Source of the DNA: Rugosimonospora acidiphila
GTDB taxonomy: Bacteria; Actinomycetota; Actinomycetes; Mycobacteriales; Micromonosporaceae
Length of the DNA: 64,000 bases
Assembly (NCBI RefSeq): GCF_039543385.1
Contig: NZ_BAABJQ010000024.1
Location: 62,001 to 126,000 of the forward strand
Direction: 5' to 3'
Both the position numbers and the translations under genes were made by a program. Position 1 is the first letter of the stretch, and every line of letters begins with the position of its first letter. A model generated the notes under the pieces. That model did not search any database, had not been told where the DNA came from, and saw nothing but the letters and a program-made list of their open reading frames with translations. Shown here in pieces: positions 1-8,994 of the stretch.

Positions 1-140
1 TAGGCCGAGCCGCACGAGCTCGGATACACCCCGCCTATCGTCCACCGGTGCTGATTCTTCAGCGCCGAGCGCCGGTACGGCCACAGCAGGTACCCCTCAT
101 AGAGCACCGCCTGGGCGACCTGGCGCACCACGTCCTCCAC
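1..140 (-). CDS. Hydrogenase-operon protein, N-terminal fragment (runs off window)
   Basis: The first 40-47 codons of a gene are seen on the minus strand, directly after the DUF6084 stop. The frame opens after that stop with GTG candidates at 140, 131 and 128. A GGAGG lies five bases before the GTG at 128, so the true start may be 128. The peptide contains VLYEGYLLWPYRRSALKNQH, a tyrosine-rich motif I associate with conserved proteins of group 1h hydrogenase loci. It is the last visible member of the hydrogenase operon. Its function is unknown and the C-terminus lies outside the window. Confidence 0.6.
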   Translation of the reverse strand, partial: MEDVVRQVAQAVLYEGYLLWPYRRSALKNQHRWTIGGVYPSSCGSA

Positions 141-143
141 TGC

Positions 144-830
144 TCACACCCCACCCATCGGCCGCTCGGCGGCCCTCAGCAGCGCGTCGATCGCGCTTTC
201 CCAACTGGGCAGCGCGTTGCGTGCCCGAAATCCATACAGCCGGTCGAACACCGTCCGGTCGAGCCGGAGCCAGGTGCTGTCCGGGAAGTAGCGCCCCATC
301 AGGTCCCGCCAGACCCGCACCGGCATCCGGTACGACGCCTCGGTGTCCCAGGGGATCCGGGCCGCCCGCAGCCCGTCATCGGTCGAGTAGAAGACCGTGC
401 CGGAGAACAGGAACTCGAGCGGTACTTCCCCATCCTGAAGGGCGTGCAGGTACTTGCTGGCGACCACGTCGAAGTCGTACGTGCAGCCGACCAGGATGTC
501 GGCGACCGTGTCGCCGTCGAACTCGGGCACCTGGGTGGTCGTCTGTGTCCACAGCAGACTCCCGACGGTGCGGCCCCACTGGTCGGGCGTGCCGAAGATC
601 TCCACCAGCCGCTGCTGGTCGGCCGGCGCGTAGGGCCGCTGCGCGGCGGCGATGCGGAGCTGGGTGTGCAGGGCCACCGACCGCACCGGGTGGCCGCCCT
701 CGGCGTGGATGTGCGCCTCGAACCGCAGCGTGGGCACCGCCGCGAGGTCGACCGGCGCGGCCGACGCGATGGCGATGCGTAGCGCGGGAGCGGCGTCGAC
801 GTCCGCGATGGCGCGGCTGGACGTGGTCAC
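144..830 (-). CDS. DUF6084 family protein of the hydrogenase operon
   Basis: This 228-residue protein matches my recollection of DUF6084, a family found beside actinobacterial group 1h hydrogenase genes. It has no signal peptide or membrane segment, so it is predicted cytoplasmic. The N-terminal half is beta-rich (VALHTQLRIAAAQRPYAP), with an aromatic middle containing the motif CTYDFDVVASKYLHAL. It follows the 70-residue gene by 12 bp and is followed almost at once by the truncated gene at the window edge, so it belongs to the same transcript. A maturation or assembly role for the HhySL hydrogenase is inferred from position only; the biochemical activity is unknown. Confidence 0.8.
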   Translation of the reverse strand: MTTSSRAIADVDAAPALRIAIASAAPVDLAAVPTLRFEAHIHAEGGHPVRSVALHTQLRIAAAQRPYAPADQQRLVEIFGTPDQWGRTVGSLLWTQTTTQVPEFDGDTVADILVGCTYDFDVVASKYLHALQDGEVPLEFLFSGTVFYSTDDGLRAARIPWDTEASYRMPVRVWRDLMGRYFPDSTWLRLDRTVFDRLYGFRARNALPSWESAIDALLRAAERPMGGV

Positions 831-842
831 GATGGGTTTCCC

Positions 843-1055
843 TCAGGCCGGCGAGAGGTTGGGCATGCCCGGCGCGATGGGCTCGCGCGAGCGCGGATTG
901 ATGCCGGTGGAGCGGGCCGCCGTGGAGCGCCCGTCGGGCAGGTGGCCGCGCTGCTTGTCGTAGTTGCCGCGCGCGTTGCCGGCGCCGACTCCCTTGGTGT
1001 GCGACGGCGCGGACGGTTCCACGTCGGGCCGCCCGACCCTGATGTGTGCGCTCAT
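843..1055 (-). CDS. Small 70-residue basic protein of the hydrogenase operon
   Basis: This short gene starts at an ATG overlapping the DUF5947 stop as ATGA (1052-1055), with GGGGAG a few bases upstream. The protein begins MSAHIRVGRPDVEP and ends PGMPNLSPA. It is rich in Gly, Arg, Asn and Ser with a central KGVGAGNARGNYDKQRG stretch, and it has no hydrophobic segment or cysteine. It looks intrinsically disordered. Coupling on both sides (12 bp to DUF6084) and the coding-like composition support a real gene. I recall similar short proteins in related hydrogenase clusters but cannot assign a function; a scaffold or assembly peptide is possible. Confidence 0.7.
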   Translation of the reverse strand: MSAHIRVGRPDVEPSAPSHTKGVGAGNARGNYDKQRGHLPDGRSTAARSTGINPRSREPIAPGMPNLSPA

Positions 1056-1801
1056 GCTTTGCTCCCCTCTACCGTGTTCGCCGTGTTCGCCGTGTTCGCC
1101 GTGTCCGTCTGGTCCGGGCGCCGGGCCCGCACCGTGCGCGCCCGGTCGTGCAGGGTGGCGAAGAATGCCGCCAGCTCGTCTCGCACCCGGGTGCCGCCGG
1201 TGAGGCCCGACCAGTGCGTGCGGATCAGGCCGGCGAGCGCGTAGCAGTCGTCGATCGGCACCAGCCAGTGGTCCCGGGCGCCCTGCGCCCGGTTCACCAG
1301 CAGCGCCTCGATGTCCGGCTGCAGGCTGTCGAGCACCGGGTTGGCCAGCGCCAACTCCCGCCAGCTCGCCAGGTCCAGCAGCGACTCGACGGCGCCGGCC
1401 GGGCTCGGGTAGAAGGCCACGACCCGGCCGGCCCGGTTGTCGTGGAAGAAGAAGGCCATCTCCACCGGCAGGCCCAGCCCCACCCAGATGACGTCGTCGA
1501 GCATGAAGTCCGGCAGGTACCAGCGCCGGTCCGGCACCAGCCGGTACCGCTGGCCGCCCGCGGTGGCCCGGTCGAACAGCACGCAGCAGGCGCGGCAGGC
1601 GCATCGCAGCCGGCGTTCGGTCAGGTCGAGCAGGTGCCGATGCCCGATCGGGATGGCCTGGGCGCACAGCTGGCACCGCTCGCCCTCCACACTGTCCACT
1701 GTGGACTTCAGCCGCGGCGGGGTGGCACGCGGCAGTGGGCTGCCGGTGTCCGCGGGGTTGGCGAGCCGGTAGAGCCGGGAGGAGCGGATCGGCGACGTCA
1801 T
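1052..1801 (-). CDS. DUF5947 family protein of the hydrogenase operon
   Basis: This 249-residue cytoplasmic protein has the features of DUF5947, known from group 1h hydrogenase loci. The N-terminal third carries a zinc-ribbon-like cysteine set, CQLCAQAIPIGHRHLLDL followed by CACRACCVLF, suggesting metal or Fe-S binding. The middle contains WYLPDFMLDDVIWVGLGLPV. The start at 1801 is chosen because ATGA overlaps the NifU-like stop; an upstream extension in the same frame would run through that gene. The C-terminus ends in a TAN-TAN-TAN repeat encoded by 9-bp units. A role in hydrogenase assembly or electron transfer is inferred from context. Confidence 0.8.
   Translation of the reverse strand: MTSPIRSSRLYRLANPADTGSPLPRATPPRLKSTVDSVEGERCQLCAQAIPIGHRHLLDLTERRLRCACRACCVLFDRATAGGQRYRLVPDRRWYLPDFMLDDVIWVGLGLPVEMAFFFHDNRAGRVVAFYPSPAGAVESLLDLASWRELALANPVLDSLQPDIEALLVNRAQGARDHWLVPIDDCYALAGLIRTHWSGLTGGTRVRDELAAFFATLHDRARTVRARRPDQTDTANTANTANTVEGSKA
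1074..1100. repeat. 9-bp tandem repeat, three units, in the DUF5947 gene
   Basis: Three perfect copies of GTGTTCGCC (plus strand) are followed by a degenerate fourth. On the coding strand they add Ala-Asn-Thr triplets to the DUF5947 C-terminus without changing frame. Confidence 0.85.
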
Positions 1802-2355
1802 GCCGGCCCCGGATCCGGGTGCACCGGCGGCCGGGCGATGCGCTGGAGCAGGTGCTCGGCCGGAATGACGGTGGCCGGCCGGGCCACGTGCTCCACCTCC
1901 ACCCGGGTGACCTCCGGGGCCGCCGCGCGTACCGCCTCGTCCAGGGCGGCGTTCACCGCGGCCCGCGACGACCCACACCCGCTCGTGCCGCTGACCCGTA
2001 GCCGCGCCGCGCCGGCACCTACCTCCACCAGGTCGGCCCGCGCCCCGTTCAGCCGCGGCTCCAGCCGCTCGATGGCCAGGCCGATCCGCTCCGGCACGGC
2101 CTGCGGGTGCAGGCCGTGCAGCAGGAGCAGGTGGGAGACCAGCTCGTCGGCGGCCAGTTCGGCGGTGAACGCGTCGCCGCCAAGCCGGGCCCCGGCTCCG
2201 ACGATCCGGACCAGGCCCTCACCGTAGAGCGCGAGCAGCGCCTCCACCAGACCGATGGCGGTGTCCCGGGCCGGTTCGGGCAGTTCCTCGGCCCGCTCCA
2301 GCCGCTGTTCGACCGCGCGTACCCGCTCCAGTTCGCGCTCGCCGTCGTGCGCCAT
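1798..2355 (-). CDS. NifU C-terminal-like protein of the hydrogenase operon
   Basis: This 185-residue protein has an acidic helical N-terminal half and a C-terminal NifU-like domain from about residue 115, with the signature LRVSGTSGCGSSRAAVNAAL. Classical NifU domains carry a CxxC that scaffolds a transient Fe-S cluster; here only one cysteine remains at that place. The gene lies 9 bp after hhyL and overlaps DUF5947 by ATGA, so it is co-expressed with the hydrogenase. The likely role is Fe-S cluster supply to HhyS or a related assembly step. The single cysteine leaves the mechanism open, perhaps through a dimer. Confidence 0.8.
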   Translation of the reverse strand: MAHDGERELERVRAVEQRLERAEELPEPARDTAIGLVEALLALYGEGLVRIVGAGARLGGDAFTAELAADELVSHLLLLHGLHPQAVPERIGLAIERLEPRLNGARADLVEVGAGAARLRVSGTSGCGSSRAAVNAALDEAVRAAAPEVTRVEVEHVARPATVIPAEHLLQRIARPPVHPDPGPA

Positions 2356-2364
2356 GCCGCCGCC

Positions 2365-4167
2365 CTACCCGCCCGCGCTGGTGCCGAGGGTGGGCGAGTG
2401 CAGCCGCTTGACCACCTGGCCGTCGCCGAGGTACATGTGCACTCCGCAGGGCAGGCACGGGTCGAAGCTGCGTACCGTGCGCATGATGTCGATGCCCTTG
2501 AAGTTCTCCCGGCCGTTCTCCTCGAAGATGTGCATGCCCGCCACGGCGTCCTCGTACGGGCCCGGCGTGCCGTACTTGTCGCGCGGGCTGGCGTTCCACG
2601 GGGTCGGCGGGTACGGGTGGTAGTTGGCTATCTTGCCGTCCCGGATCACCAGGTGGTGGGAGAGCACCCCGCGCACCGCCTCGTGGAATCCGCACCCGAT
2701 GGCCTCGTCCGGCACGTCGAAGTCGGAGAACACCTTGGTGTTGCCCGCCCTGATCTCCTCGAACGCGCGTTCCACGAAGTACAGGGCGGCCGCGGCCGCG
2801 TACGCGATGAAATACACCCGGGCCCGGTCGCGCTCCAGGGTGTTGGACCACTGGGGAACCTTCCACTCCAGCTGCATCTCCGGGAAGGCGGCGCTGCGCG
2901 GCAGGTTGATCTGCACGCTGTGCCCGGTGGCCTTGACCGTTCCGATGTCCACCTTGCCCGACAGGGCCGTGGACCACAGCCGGGCCAGCGGTCCGCCGCC
3001 GGTGTCCAGCGCCAGATGCTCCTTGGTGGCCGGGTTGAACCAGCGGGGGCTCATCACCCACGAGTAGTTGCCGCCGTCCAGATCGCGCTTCTGCGGCCGG
3101 GGCAGGGTCGTCTGGTTCCACGGGTGCCGCTGGTCGACCGGGTTGCCCAGCGGGTCGCGGGTCACGAAGGTCTCCTCGCCCACCCAGTCGTCGTAGTACG
3201 AGCTGCCCAGCAGGATCCGGATGCCGAGGTTGATGTCGACCAGGTTCGTGGTCAGCAACTGGCCGTCCAGCACGATGCCGGGCGTCACGAACATCTCCGA
3301 GCCCCAGGCGTTCATGTTGCGGTAGTCGTAGTCGACGTGCGCCGGGTTGTTGAAGGCACCCCAGCAGCCGAGCATGATGCGCCGCTCGCCGACCTTCTCG
3401 TAGCCGGGTAGGGCCTCGTAGAAGAAGTCGAAGATGTCGTCGTTGCACGGCACGGCCTTCTTCACGAAGTCCAGCACCTTCAGCAGTCGCACCAGGTAGT
3501 CGGTGAACACCTGCGGGGTCGCCACGGTGCCGACCCCACCCGGGTACAGGGTCGAGGGGTGCACGTGGCGCCCCTCCATGAGGCAGAACATCTCCCGGGT
3601 CAGCCGGCTCATCTGCAGCGCCTCGCGGTACATCTGGCCGGTGAACGGGTTGAACGCGCGCATGATGTCGGCGATCGTCTTGAACCCGTGGATGTCGCCG
3701 TGCGGCGCGGGCGTCTGCTCGGCGCGGCGCAGCAGGCTCGGGTTGGTCTGGCTGACCATCTGCTCGCAGAAGTCGACGAACACCAGATTGTCCTGGAAGA
3801 TGGTGTGGTCGAACATGAACTCGGCGGCCTCGCCGAGGTTGATGATCCACTCGGCGAGCGGCGGCGGCTTGACCCCGTAGGCCATGTTCTGCGCGTAGAC
3901 CGAGCAGGTCGCGTGGTTGTCACCGCAGATTCCGCAGATGCGGCTGGTGATGAAGTGCGAGTCGCGCGGGTCCTTGCCCCGCATGAACACGCTGTAGCCG
4001 CGGAACATCGACGACGTACTCTTGCACTCGACGACTTCCTGGTTCTTGAAGTCAATCTTCGTGTAGATGCCCAGATTGCCGATGATGCGGGTGATCGGGT
4101 CCCACGACATGTCGACGAGTTCGCGCGTGTCCTCCTGCGCCTTGCTCGCCTTCATGGTCTGGCTCAC
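2365..4167 (-). CDS. hhyL: Group 1h [NiFe] hydrogenase large subunit HhyL
   Basis: This catalytic subunit of 600 residues oxidises H2 at a Ni-Fe(CN)2CO centre. The L1 motif RICGICGDNHATCS begins near residue 76 (Cys78 and Cys81), and the L2 motif DPCLPCGVH begins near residue 569 (Cys571 and Cys574), so all four nickel cysteines are present. About 23 residues follow His577, consistent with a C-terminal peptide removed by a maturation endopeptidase, which is not in the window. The start is a GTG at 4167 preceded by AGGAGG. There is no Tat signal. hhyS lies 37 bp upstream. The sequence type is the actinobacterial high-affinity uptake class that scavenges atmospheric H2. Confidence 0.97.
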   Translation of the reverse strand: MSQTMKASKAQEDTRELVDMSWDPITRIIGNLGIYTKIDFKNQEVVECKSTSSMFRGYSVFMRGKDPRDSHFITSRICGICGDNHATCSVYAQNMAYGVKPPPLAEWIINLGEAAEFMFDHTIFQDNLVFVDFCEQMVSQTNPSLLRRAEQTPAPHGDIHGFKTIADIMRAFNPFTGQMYREALQMSRLTREMFCLMEGRHVHPSTLYPGGVGTVATPQVFTDYLVRLLKVLDFVKKAVPCNDDIFDFFYEALPGYEKVGERRIMLGCWGAFNNPAHVDYDYRNMNAWGSEMFVTPGIVLDGQLLTTNLVDINLGIRILLGSSYYDDWVGEETFVTRDPLGNPVDQRHPWNQTTLPRPQKRDLDGGNYSWVMSPRWFNPATKEHLALDTGGGPLARLWSTALSGKVDIGTVKATGHSVQINLPRSAAFPEMQLEWKVPQWSNTLERDRARVYFIAYAAAAALYFVERAFEEIRAGNTKVFSDFDVPDEAIGCGFHEAVRGVLSHHLVIRDGKIANYHPYPPTPWNASPRDKYGTPGPYEDAVAGMHIFEENGRENFKGIDIMRTVRSFDPCLPCGVHMYLGDGQVVKRLHSPTLGTSAGG

Positions 4168-4204
4168 CGTCGGTGTCCTCCTGTCGATCTGGGCCGGGCG
4201 GCGA

Positions 4205-5259
<1,055 letters not shown>

Positions 5260-5263
<4 letters not shown>

Positions 5264-6000
5264 CGCGCCGTACCCCCGAGGTCAGTGGTCGCCGTCCCGG
5301 CAGGCCCGCCCCGGGCCAGGGCGGCGAGGGTGAGCTCCCACAGGACGTGGTAGATGGTGGTCTGCGCCTCCTGGATGCGGTGCACCGACGGCGAGTCGAC
5401 CACGAACAGGTAATCGATGCTGGACAGCTTGGCCATCTTGCCGCCGTCGTGCCCGGCGATGCCGATGGTGAGCAGGCCGCGGGCGTGCGCCCCATCGAAG
5501 GCGTGCAGCAGGTTCGGCGAGTCGCCGCTGGTGGACAGCCCCACCGCGATGTCGCCGGGGCGCCCGAGCGCCGCTATCTGGCGCGCGAAGACCGCCTCGA
5601 ACCCGACGTCGTTGGACAGCGCGGTGACCAGCGCGGAATCGTTGGTCAGCGCGAACGCGGGCAGGGCCAGTTCGGGCGCGCCGTCGCCAGCGCTCATGAA
5701 GAGGCTGGCCAGATCCTGCGCGTCGGTGCTGCTTCCGCCGTTGCCGAAGGCAAGCAACCGGGCGCCGGAGGCGAAGGCGCGGGCCAGTTCGGCCGAGCAC
5801 GCCTCGATCCGGGCGGCCTCGCGCTCCACGATCCGGCGGCGCAGCTCGATGATCTCGTACGCCTTGTCCACAGTGGAGCGCCGCACCTCGGCCAGCAGCT
5901 CGGCGTGCCCGGCCAGCGGATCGCCCGGCCGCGGCGCGGACAGGAACGGGTAGAGCGCGTCCACGCCGCCGGGCTGTTCCTCCTCCGCGGCGGCCGTCAT
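5260..6000 (-). CDS. SIS-domain phosphosugar-binding protein (GmhA-like), copy 1
   Basis: This 246-residue protein has a single SIS domain covering roughly residues 65-235. It shows the phosphosugar-binding loop LLAFGNGGSSTDAQDLASLF and a second loop VGLSTSGDSPNLL typical of phosphoheptose isomerases. It overlaps hypC upstream and hhyS downstream by 4 bp each, so it is translated as part of the hydrogenase operon. SIS genes recur in group 1h hydrogenase clusters, but their substrate there is unknown. Lipopolysaccharide heptose synthesis is not expected in an actinomycete, so a cofactor or regulatory sugar-phosphate ligand is more plausible. Confidence 0.9.
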
Positions 6001-6236
6001 GCCGTCACCACCGCGATGGCCTCACCGGCGTGCAGCAGAACGGCGTCGCCGACCGAGGCGCGGACGAGCGCCACGCTGACCACCTCGGTACCGGCGCCGG
6101 TCTCGACCAGGGCCATGCCGTCGGGCAGCAGGCGCAGCACGGTGGCCGGGTCCGCCCGATCCGCGCACGTCAGACATCCCGTCTCCGCGTGCGGCGCGGC
6201 GGGATCAGGCCGCCGCCCGGGGGTCGTCGCGGTCAT
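5997..6236 (-). CDS. hypC: HypC/HupF-like hydrogenase maturation chaperone
   Basis: This 79-residue protein has a C-terminal beta-barrel resembling HypC (VVSVALVRASVGDAVLLHAG). In that family the protein carries the Fe(CN)2CO moiety with HypD and delivers it to the large subunit. Canonical HypC begins MC; here there is an N-terminal extension and the cysteines appear as GCLTCAD at about residues 20-23, a divergent arrangement. The start at 6236 is fixed by an ATGA overlap with the preceding SIS gene, and its stop overlaps the next SIS start. No hypA, B, D, E or F lies in the window. Confidence 0.8.
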   Translation of the reverse strand: MTATTPGRRPDPAAPHAETGCLTCADRADPATVLRLLPDGMALVETGAGTEVVSVALVRASVGDAVLLHAGEAIAVVTA

Positions 6237-6880
6237 GACCGGCTCCCCGCCCCGACGCTCGGACGCCCCGCCGCCGTTCGGGCGCCGGGCAGGCCGGGTG
6301 CGCGCAGGAACACGTGGACCAGCTCCCAGAGCAGGTGGTACGCGGTGACGTGTACCTCCTTGACCACGCGCGGGTCGGCCGACCGGGCGAACAGCGGCAC
6401 GTCCACGTCCGACCATTCGCCGGCGGTGTCCGCGCCGCCGAGCAGCGCGACGGTGAGCAGGCCGAGCCCGGCCGCCTCGCCCAGCCCGCGCCGCACGGTG
6501 GGGCAATCGCCGTCCGCGCCGATGCCCAGCGCGATGTCCGCCGGCTCGGCGATGACGCGCATCTGGTGGGCGAAGACCTCGGGGAGCCCGGCCCGCCCGG
6601 CGACCGCGGTCAGGGTCGCGACGTCGGCGGTCAGCGACACGGCCGGCAGCGCCGGCTTACCGATGATCACTGGGTGCATGAACTCGACGGCCACGTGCTG
6701 GGCGTCGGTACCGGGCCCGCCGCTGCCGAAGACGATCAGCTTGCCGCCCCGCTCGAACCGGTCCGCCATCCGCCCGGCCGCCTCGATCAGGAGCCCGGCG
6801 TCACCGGCCAGCGCCTCCACCGGCCCGACGCGCCGGGCGACGAGTTCCCCGGCCGCGGGAACGTCGTCCGGTGTCCGCAT
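6233..6880 (-). CDS. SIS-domain protein, copy 2, first gene of the hydrogenase operon
   Basis: This 215-residue paralogue of the other SIS protein has the loop LIVFGSGGPGTDAQHVAVEF near residue 48 and a second region LGIGADGDCPTV where the usual Ser-Thr-Ser is lost. It also shares the C-terminal YHLLWELVHVFL motif (YHVLWELTLAAL in copy 1). The degraded second loop suggests that copy 2 binds ligand differently or acts as a non-catalytic partner in a heterodimer. It is the promoter-proximal gene of the operon, starting at ATG 6880 behind a weak ribosome-binding site. Function unproven. Confidence 0.88.
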   Translation of the reverse strand: MRTPDDVPAAGELVARRVGPVEALAGDAGLLIEAAGRMADRFERGGKLIVFGSGGPGTDAQHVAVEFMHPVIIGKPALPAVSLTADVATLTAVAGRAGLPEVFAHQMRVIAEPADIALGIGADGDCPTVRRGLGEAAGLGLLTVALLGGADTAGEWSDVDVPLFARSADPRVVKEVHVTAYHLLWELVHVFLRAPGLPGARTAAGRPSVGAGSRS

Positions 6881-6982
6881 GGCAAGGTCGCTTTCTCGCG
6901 GCGTGAAGTGGGTGTATCCCGGACATTACGCCTGAGCGACGGAGCAAAACGGTAAACGGGCGAAAACTAGCCACAACACCCG
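6881..6982 (-). promoter_or_regulatory. Leader and presumed promoter region of the hydrogenase operon
   Basis: These 102 bp separate the operon from the upstream propeller gene on the same strand and are locally less GC-rich. On the minus strand a TAATGT hexamer fits the actinomycete TAnnnT -10 pattern, but no well-spaced TTGACN partner was found. This is the only sizeable gap upstream of a chain of 4-bp overlaps, so transcription probably starts here. Confidence 0.4.
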
Positions 6983-8227
6983 CTATCCGGCAGGTCGGAC
7001 CGCCAGTTGGGTGAGCGCCGGCAGCGGTACGCCGAGGGGACGCACCCGCTTCGTGGCGATGTCGACCGGGTACAGCCCGCCGCCGGCCCCCGCGACGAAC
7101 AGCATCCGGCTATCCGGCGACCAGGCCATGCTGGCCGGGTCCAGGGACGACTCCACCGGCACGTCGAGCCGCGACTCGGCGCCGGACGCCAGATTGAACA
7201 GCTGGATCGTGAGGGAGCCACCCGCACCGGACTCGAAGACGGCGGCCGTGCGGCCGTCCGGCGAGATCAGGCCGCCGCCGTGGTTGGTAGCGTCCACGGC
7301 GGCGTGCAGGGTGTGGTGCGAGCCGGTGAGACGGTCGATGACCACGGGGCCGCACCGGTACCGGCTGTCGCACTCCATGGTCAGCCAGCGGGTCGGGCCG
7401 GCGGCCAGCAGGTCGCCGTAGGTGATCCGGCGCAGGCCGTCCGGGCGTGCGGTGTAGACGCCGGCGGTGCCGGTGTAGATCAGGTAGCCCGCCCGGTCGG
7501 AGTCCGCCGCGTAGTCCCCACCGGGCAGCGCGACGGATTCGCCGGTGGGCTGGCCGGCGGAGTCGACCAGGATCATCTTCCTGCCGTCCGCGGCGGCCGG
7601 CACCCAGACGTGCTCCTGGTCGGGGCCGGGCAGGGCGGGCCCGCCCTGGCTCAGCGCGCCGGCCAGCGGCTGCGCGGGCCGCCCGTCCCGTACGACGAAG
7701 CCCGGCACGCCGTCCAGCGGCCGGATCATCGCCCAGTCCCGGCCGACCACGAACGACGCCGGCCCGCTGCTCTGGATGGGCGGGACGTCCGTGCGGGTCA
7801 CCCGGCCCCGGGCGAACTCGATCCGGACCACCCCGGACGGGCCGCGCCCGAACAGTTCCCAGCCGGCGGTGATGCCGAGCAGCGGATGGCCGACCTGGCT
7901 GACGGCCGGCGCAGGGGTGCTGCCGCTCGGCGACGCACCCGGCGGCCCAGCGGCCGGCATCCGCGATCGCCCGGCCGGATCGGCCGGTCCGGTGGCCGGG
8001 CCGCCCCCGCCGCGCTGCGACTGGACGGCGACCGCCGCGAGTACGGCCCCGCCCGCCAGCCCCAGCGCGAGCCATTTGCGCCACACCCGCCTCGGGCGGC
8101 CGTCGCGCAGCCCGCCGAACTCGATGGTGTCGAGCTCGATCTCGTGGCCGCGGACCGGCCGGTGCTCGCCGCCCCGGCCGCCCTGACCACCCCGGACGTC
8201 GTCGTCACGACTGTCACCACCGTCCAT
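6983..8227 (-). CDS. Membrane-anchored beta-propeller protein (WD40/TolB-like)
   Basis: This protein of about 414 residues has an acidic Gly/Arg-rich cytoplasmic N-terminus, one transmembrane segment (WLALGLAGGAVLAAVAVQ) near residue 53, a Pro/Ser/Gly linker and a large extracytoplasmic domain. That domain carries propeller-like repeats such as SPDGRTAAVFES and SPDSRMLFVAGAG. The ATG at 8227 is preferred; a GTG 41 codons upstream would add an atypical sequence. Cysteines in MECDSRYRCG may form a disulfide outside the cell. No enzymatic motif is seen. It lies upstream of the hydrogenase operon with a 102-bp gap, and a functional link is not established. Confidence 0.75.
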   Translation of the reverse strand: MDGGDSRDDDVRGGQGGRGGEHRPVRGHEIELDTIEFGGLRDGRPRRVWRKWLALGLAGGAVLAAVAVQSQRGGGGPATGPADPAGRSRMPAAGPPGASPSGSTPAPAVSQVGHPLLGITAGWELFGRGPSGVVRIEFARGRVTRTDVPPIQSSGPASFVVGRDWAMIRPLDGVPGFVVRDGRPAQPLAGALSQGGPALPGPDQEHVWVPAAADGRKMILVDSAGQPTGESVALPGGDYAADSDRAGYLIYTGTAGVYTARPDGLRRITYGDLLAAGPTRWLTMECDSRYRCGPVVIDRLTGSHHTLHAAVDATNHGGGLISPDGRTAAVFESGAGGSLTIQLFNLASGAESRLDVPVESSLDPASMAWSPDSRMLFVAGAGGGLYPVDIATKRVRPLGVPLPALTQLAVRPAG

Positions 8228-8328
8228 GGCGCCATCATGGACCCGACCGCCCTGGTTACGGGAGGCGCGGGCACCCTCGCTGTGCAGCACTTTCGAAAAT
8301 TGTCGGATCGCCACGGCATCATGCGTCC

Positions 8329-8454
8329 ATGGCTGAAGACGCACTCGCACAGTTCGACCGCGCCGCGGCCGTGGCCGACGCGGTCATCGCCGCGACCACG
8401 CGCGCCACCGCGGCTGACCGGCTGGCGGCGTTCGCCGGGCGGAAGGTGGCTTGA
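8329..8454 (+). CDS. Possible 41-residue alanine-rich small protein
   Basis: A short frame begins at ATG 8329 and encodes MAEDALAQFDRAAAVADAVI, then a further Ala-rich helix ending GRKVA. Third positions are strongly G/C and the predicted peptide is an amphipathic helix. It is divergent from the propeller gene. No clear ribosome-binding site is present and no family was recognised, so this is only a candidate. Confidence 0.3.
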   Translation: MAEDALAQFDRAAAVADAVIAATTRATAADRLAAFAGRKVA

Positions 8455-8489
8455 CACCACCGACCGGAACCCGGCTCACCGCCGGCCGA

Positions 8490-8549
8490 GATCGGTCAGC
8501 GCCGGCCTAGGGATCGGTCAGCGCCGGCCTAGAGATGGGTCAGCGCGCC
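8490..8549. repeat. 22-bp imperfect tandem repeat, about three units
   Basis: Copies of GATCGGTCAGCGCCGGCCTA lie at 8490 and 8512, and a diverged third follows near 8535 (GATGGGTCAGCGC). They sit between the small frame and the DUF2277 gene. No coding role is apparent. Confidence 0.75.
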
Positions 8550-8608
8550 CCACGCCGTGACAGCGTCAGCGCATCGGCCCCGCGCGGGATTCGGACCGCC
8601 GGTGGTCG

Positions 8609-8914
8609 TCAGTGCCGGGCCGCGCCGGCTGGCGGCTCGGCGTGCGGCTGGTCGAGCCCGAGCCGCCTGCGCACCTCCGGCCGGCGCAGCGGCGGCAGCG
8701 CCTTCGGTTCCTGGCGGCGGGCGGGCAGGCCGGCGAGCAGCCGTGAGGTGATCTCCGCGACCTCGCGTACCGCCTCCTGCACGGCCTCGGCCGTGGCACC
8801 GGTCGGCCGGGCGATGCCGGTGACCTTCCTGATGAACTGGGCGGCGGCCGCCTCGACCTCCTCGTCGGTCGCGGGCGGGTTCAGGCCACGCAGCTCGGTG
8901 ATGTTGCGACACAT
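8609..8914 (-). CDS. DUF2277 domain protein
   Basis: This 101-residue protein begins MCRNITELRGLNPPATDEEV and is followed by a predicted helical bundle (AQFIRKVTGIARPT), the hallmark of DUF2277. The family is small, cytoplasmic and of unknown function; the MCRNI start is its most conserved part. The last 30 residues are Pro/Arg-rich and variable. It is divergent from the ArsR regulator with an 80-bp AT-rich spacer, so the two may share control. Confidence 0.92.
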   Translation of the reverse strand: MCRNITELRGLNPPATDEEVEAAAAQFIRKVTGIARPTGATAEAVQEAVREVAEITSRLLAGLPARRQEPKALPPLRRPEVRRRLGLDQPHAEPPAGAARH

Positions 8915-8962
8915 GCCCCCAACATAGGGCCCCTCGGCGCAGGAAAACGCAGAATTTTCTTT

Positions 8963-8978
8963 GCAAAATATCCTTTGC
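8963..8978. promoter_or_regulatory. Candidate ArsR-family operator
   Basis: An AT-rich dyad, GCAAA-N6-TTTGC, lies in the 80-bp divergent spacer 17 bp before the ArsR start. A second overlapping dyad, ATTTT-N6-AAAAT, is offset to its left. The local AT content contrasts sharply with the surroundings. The regulator is inferred from position. Confidence 0.5.
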
Positions 8979-8994
8979 GAATTACGGTGAGCGC

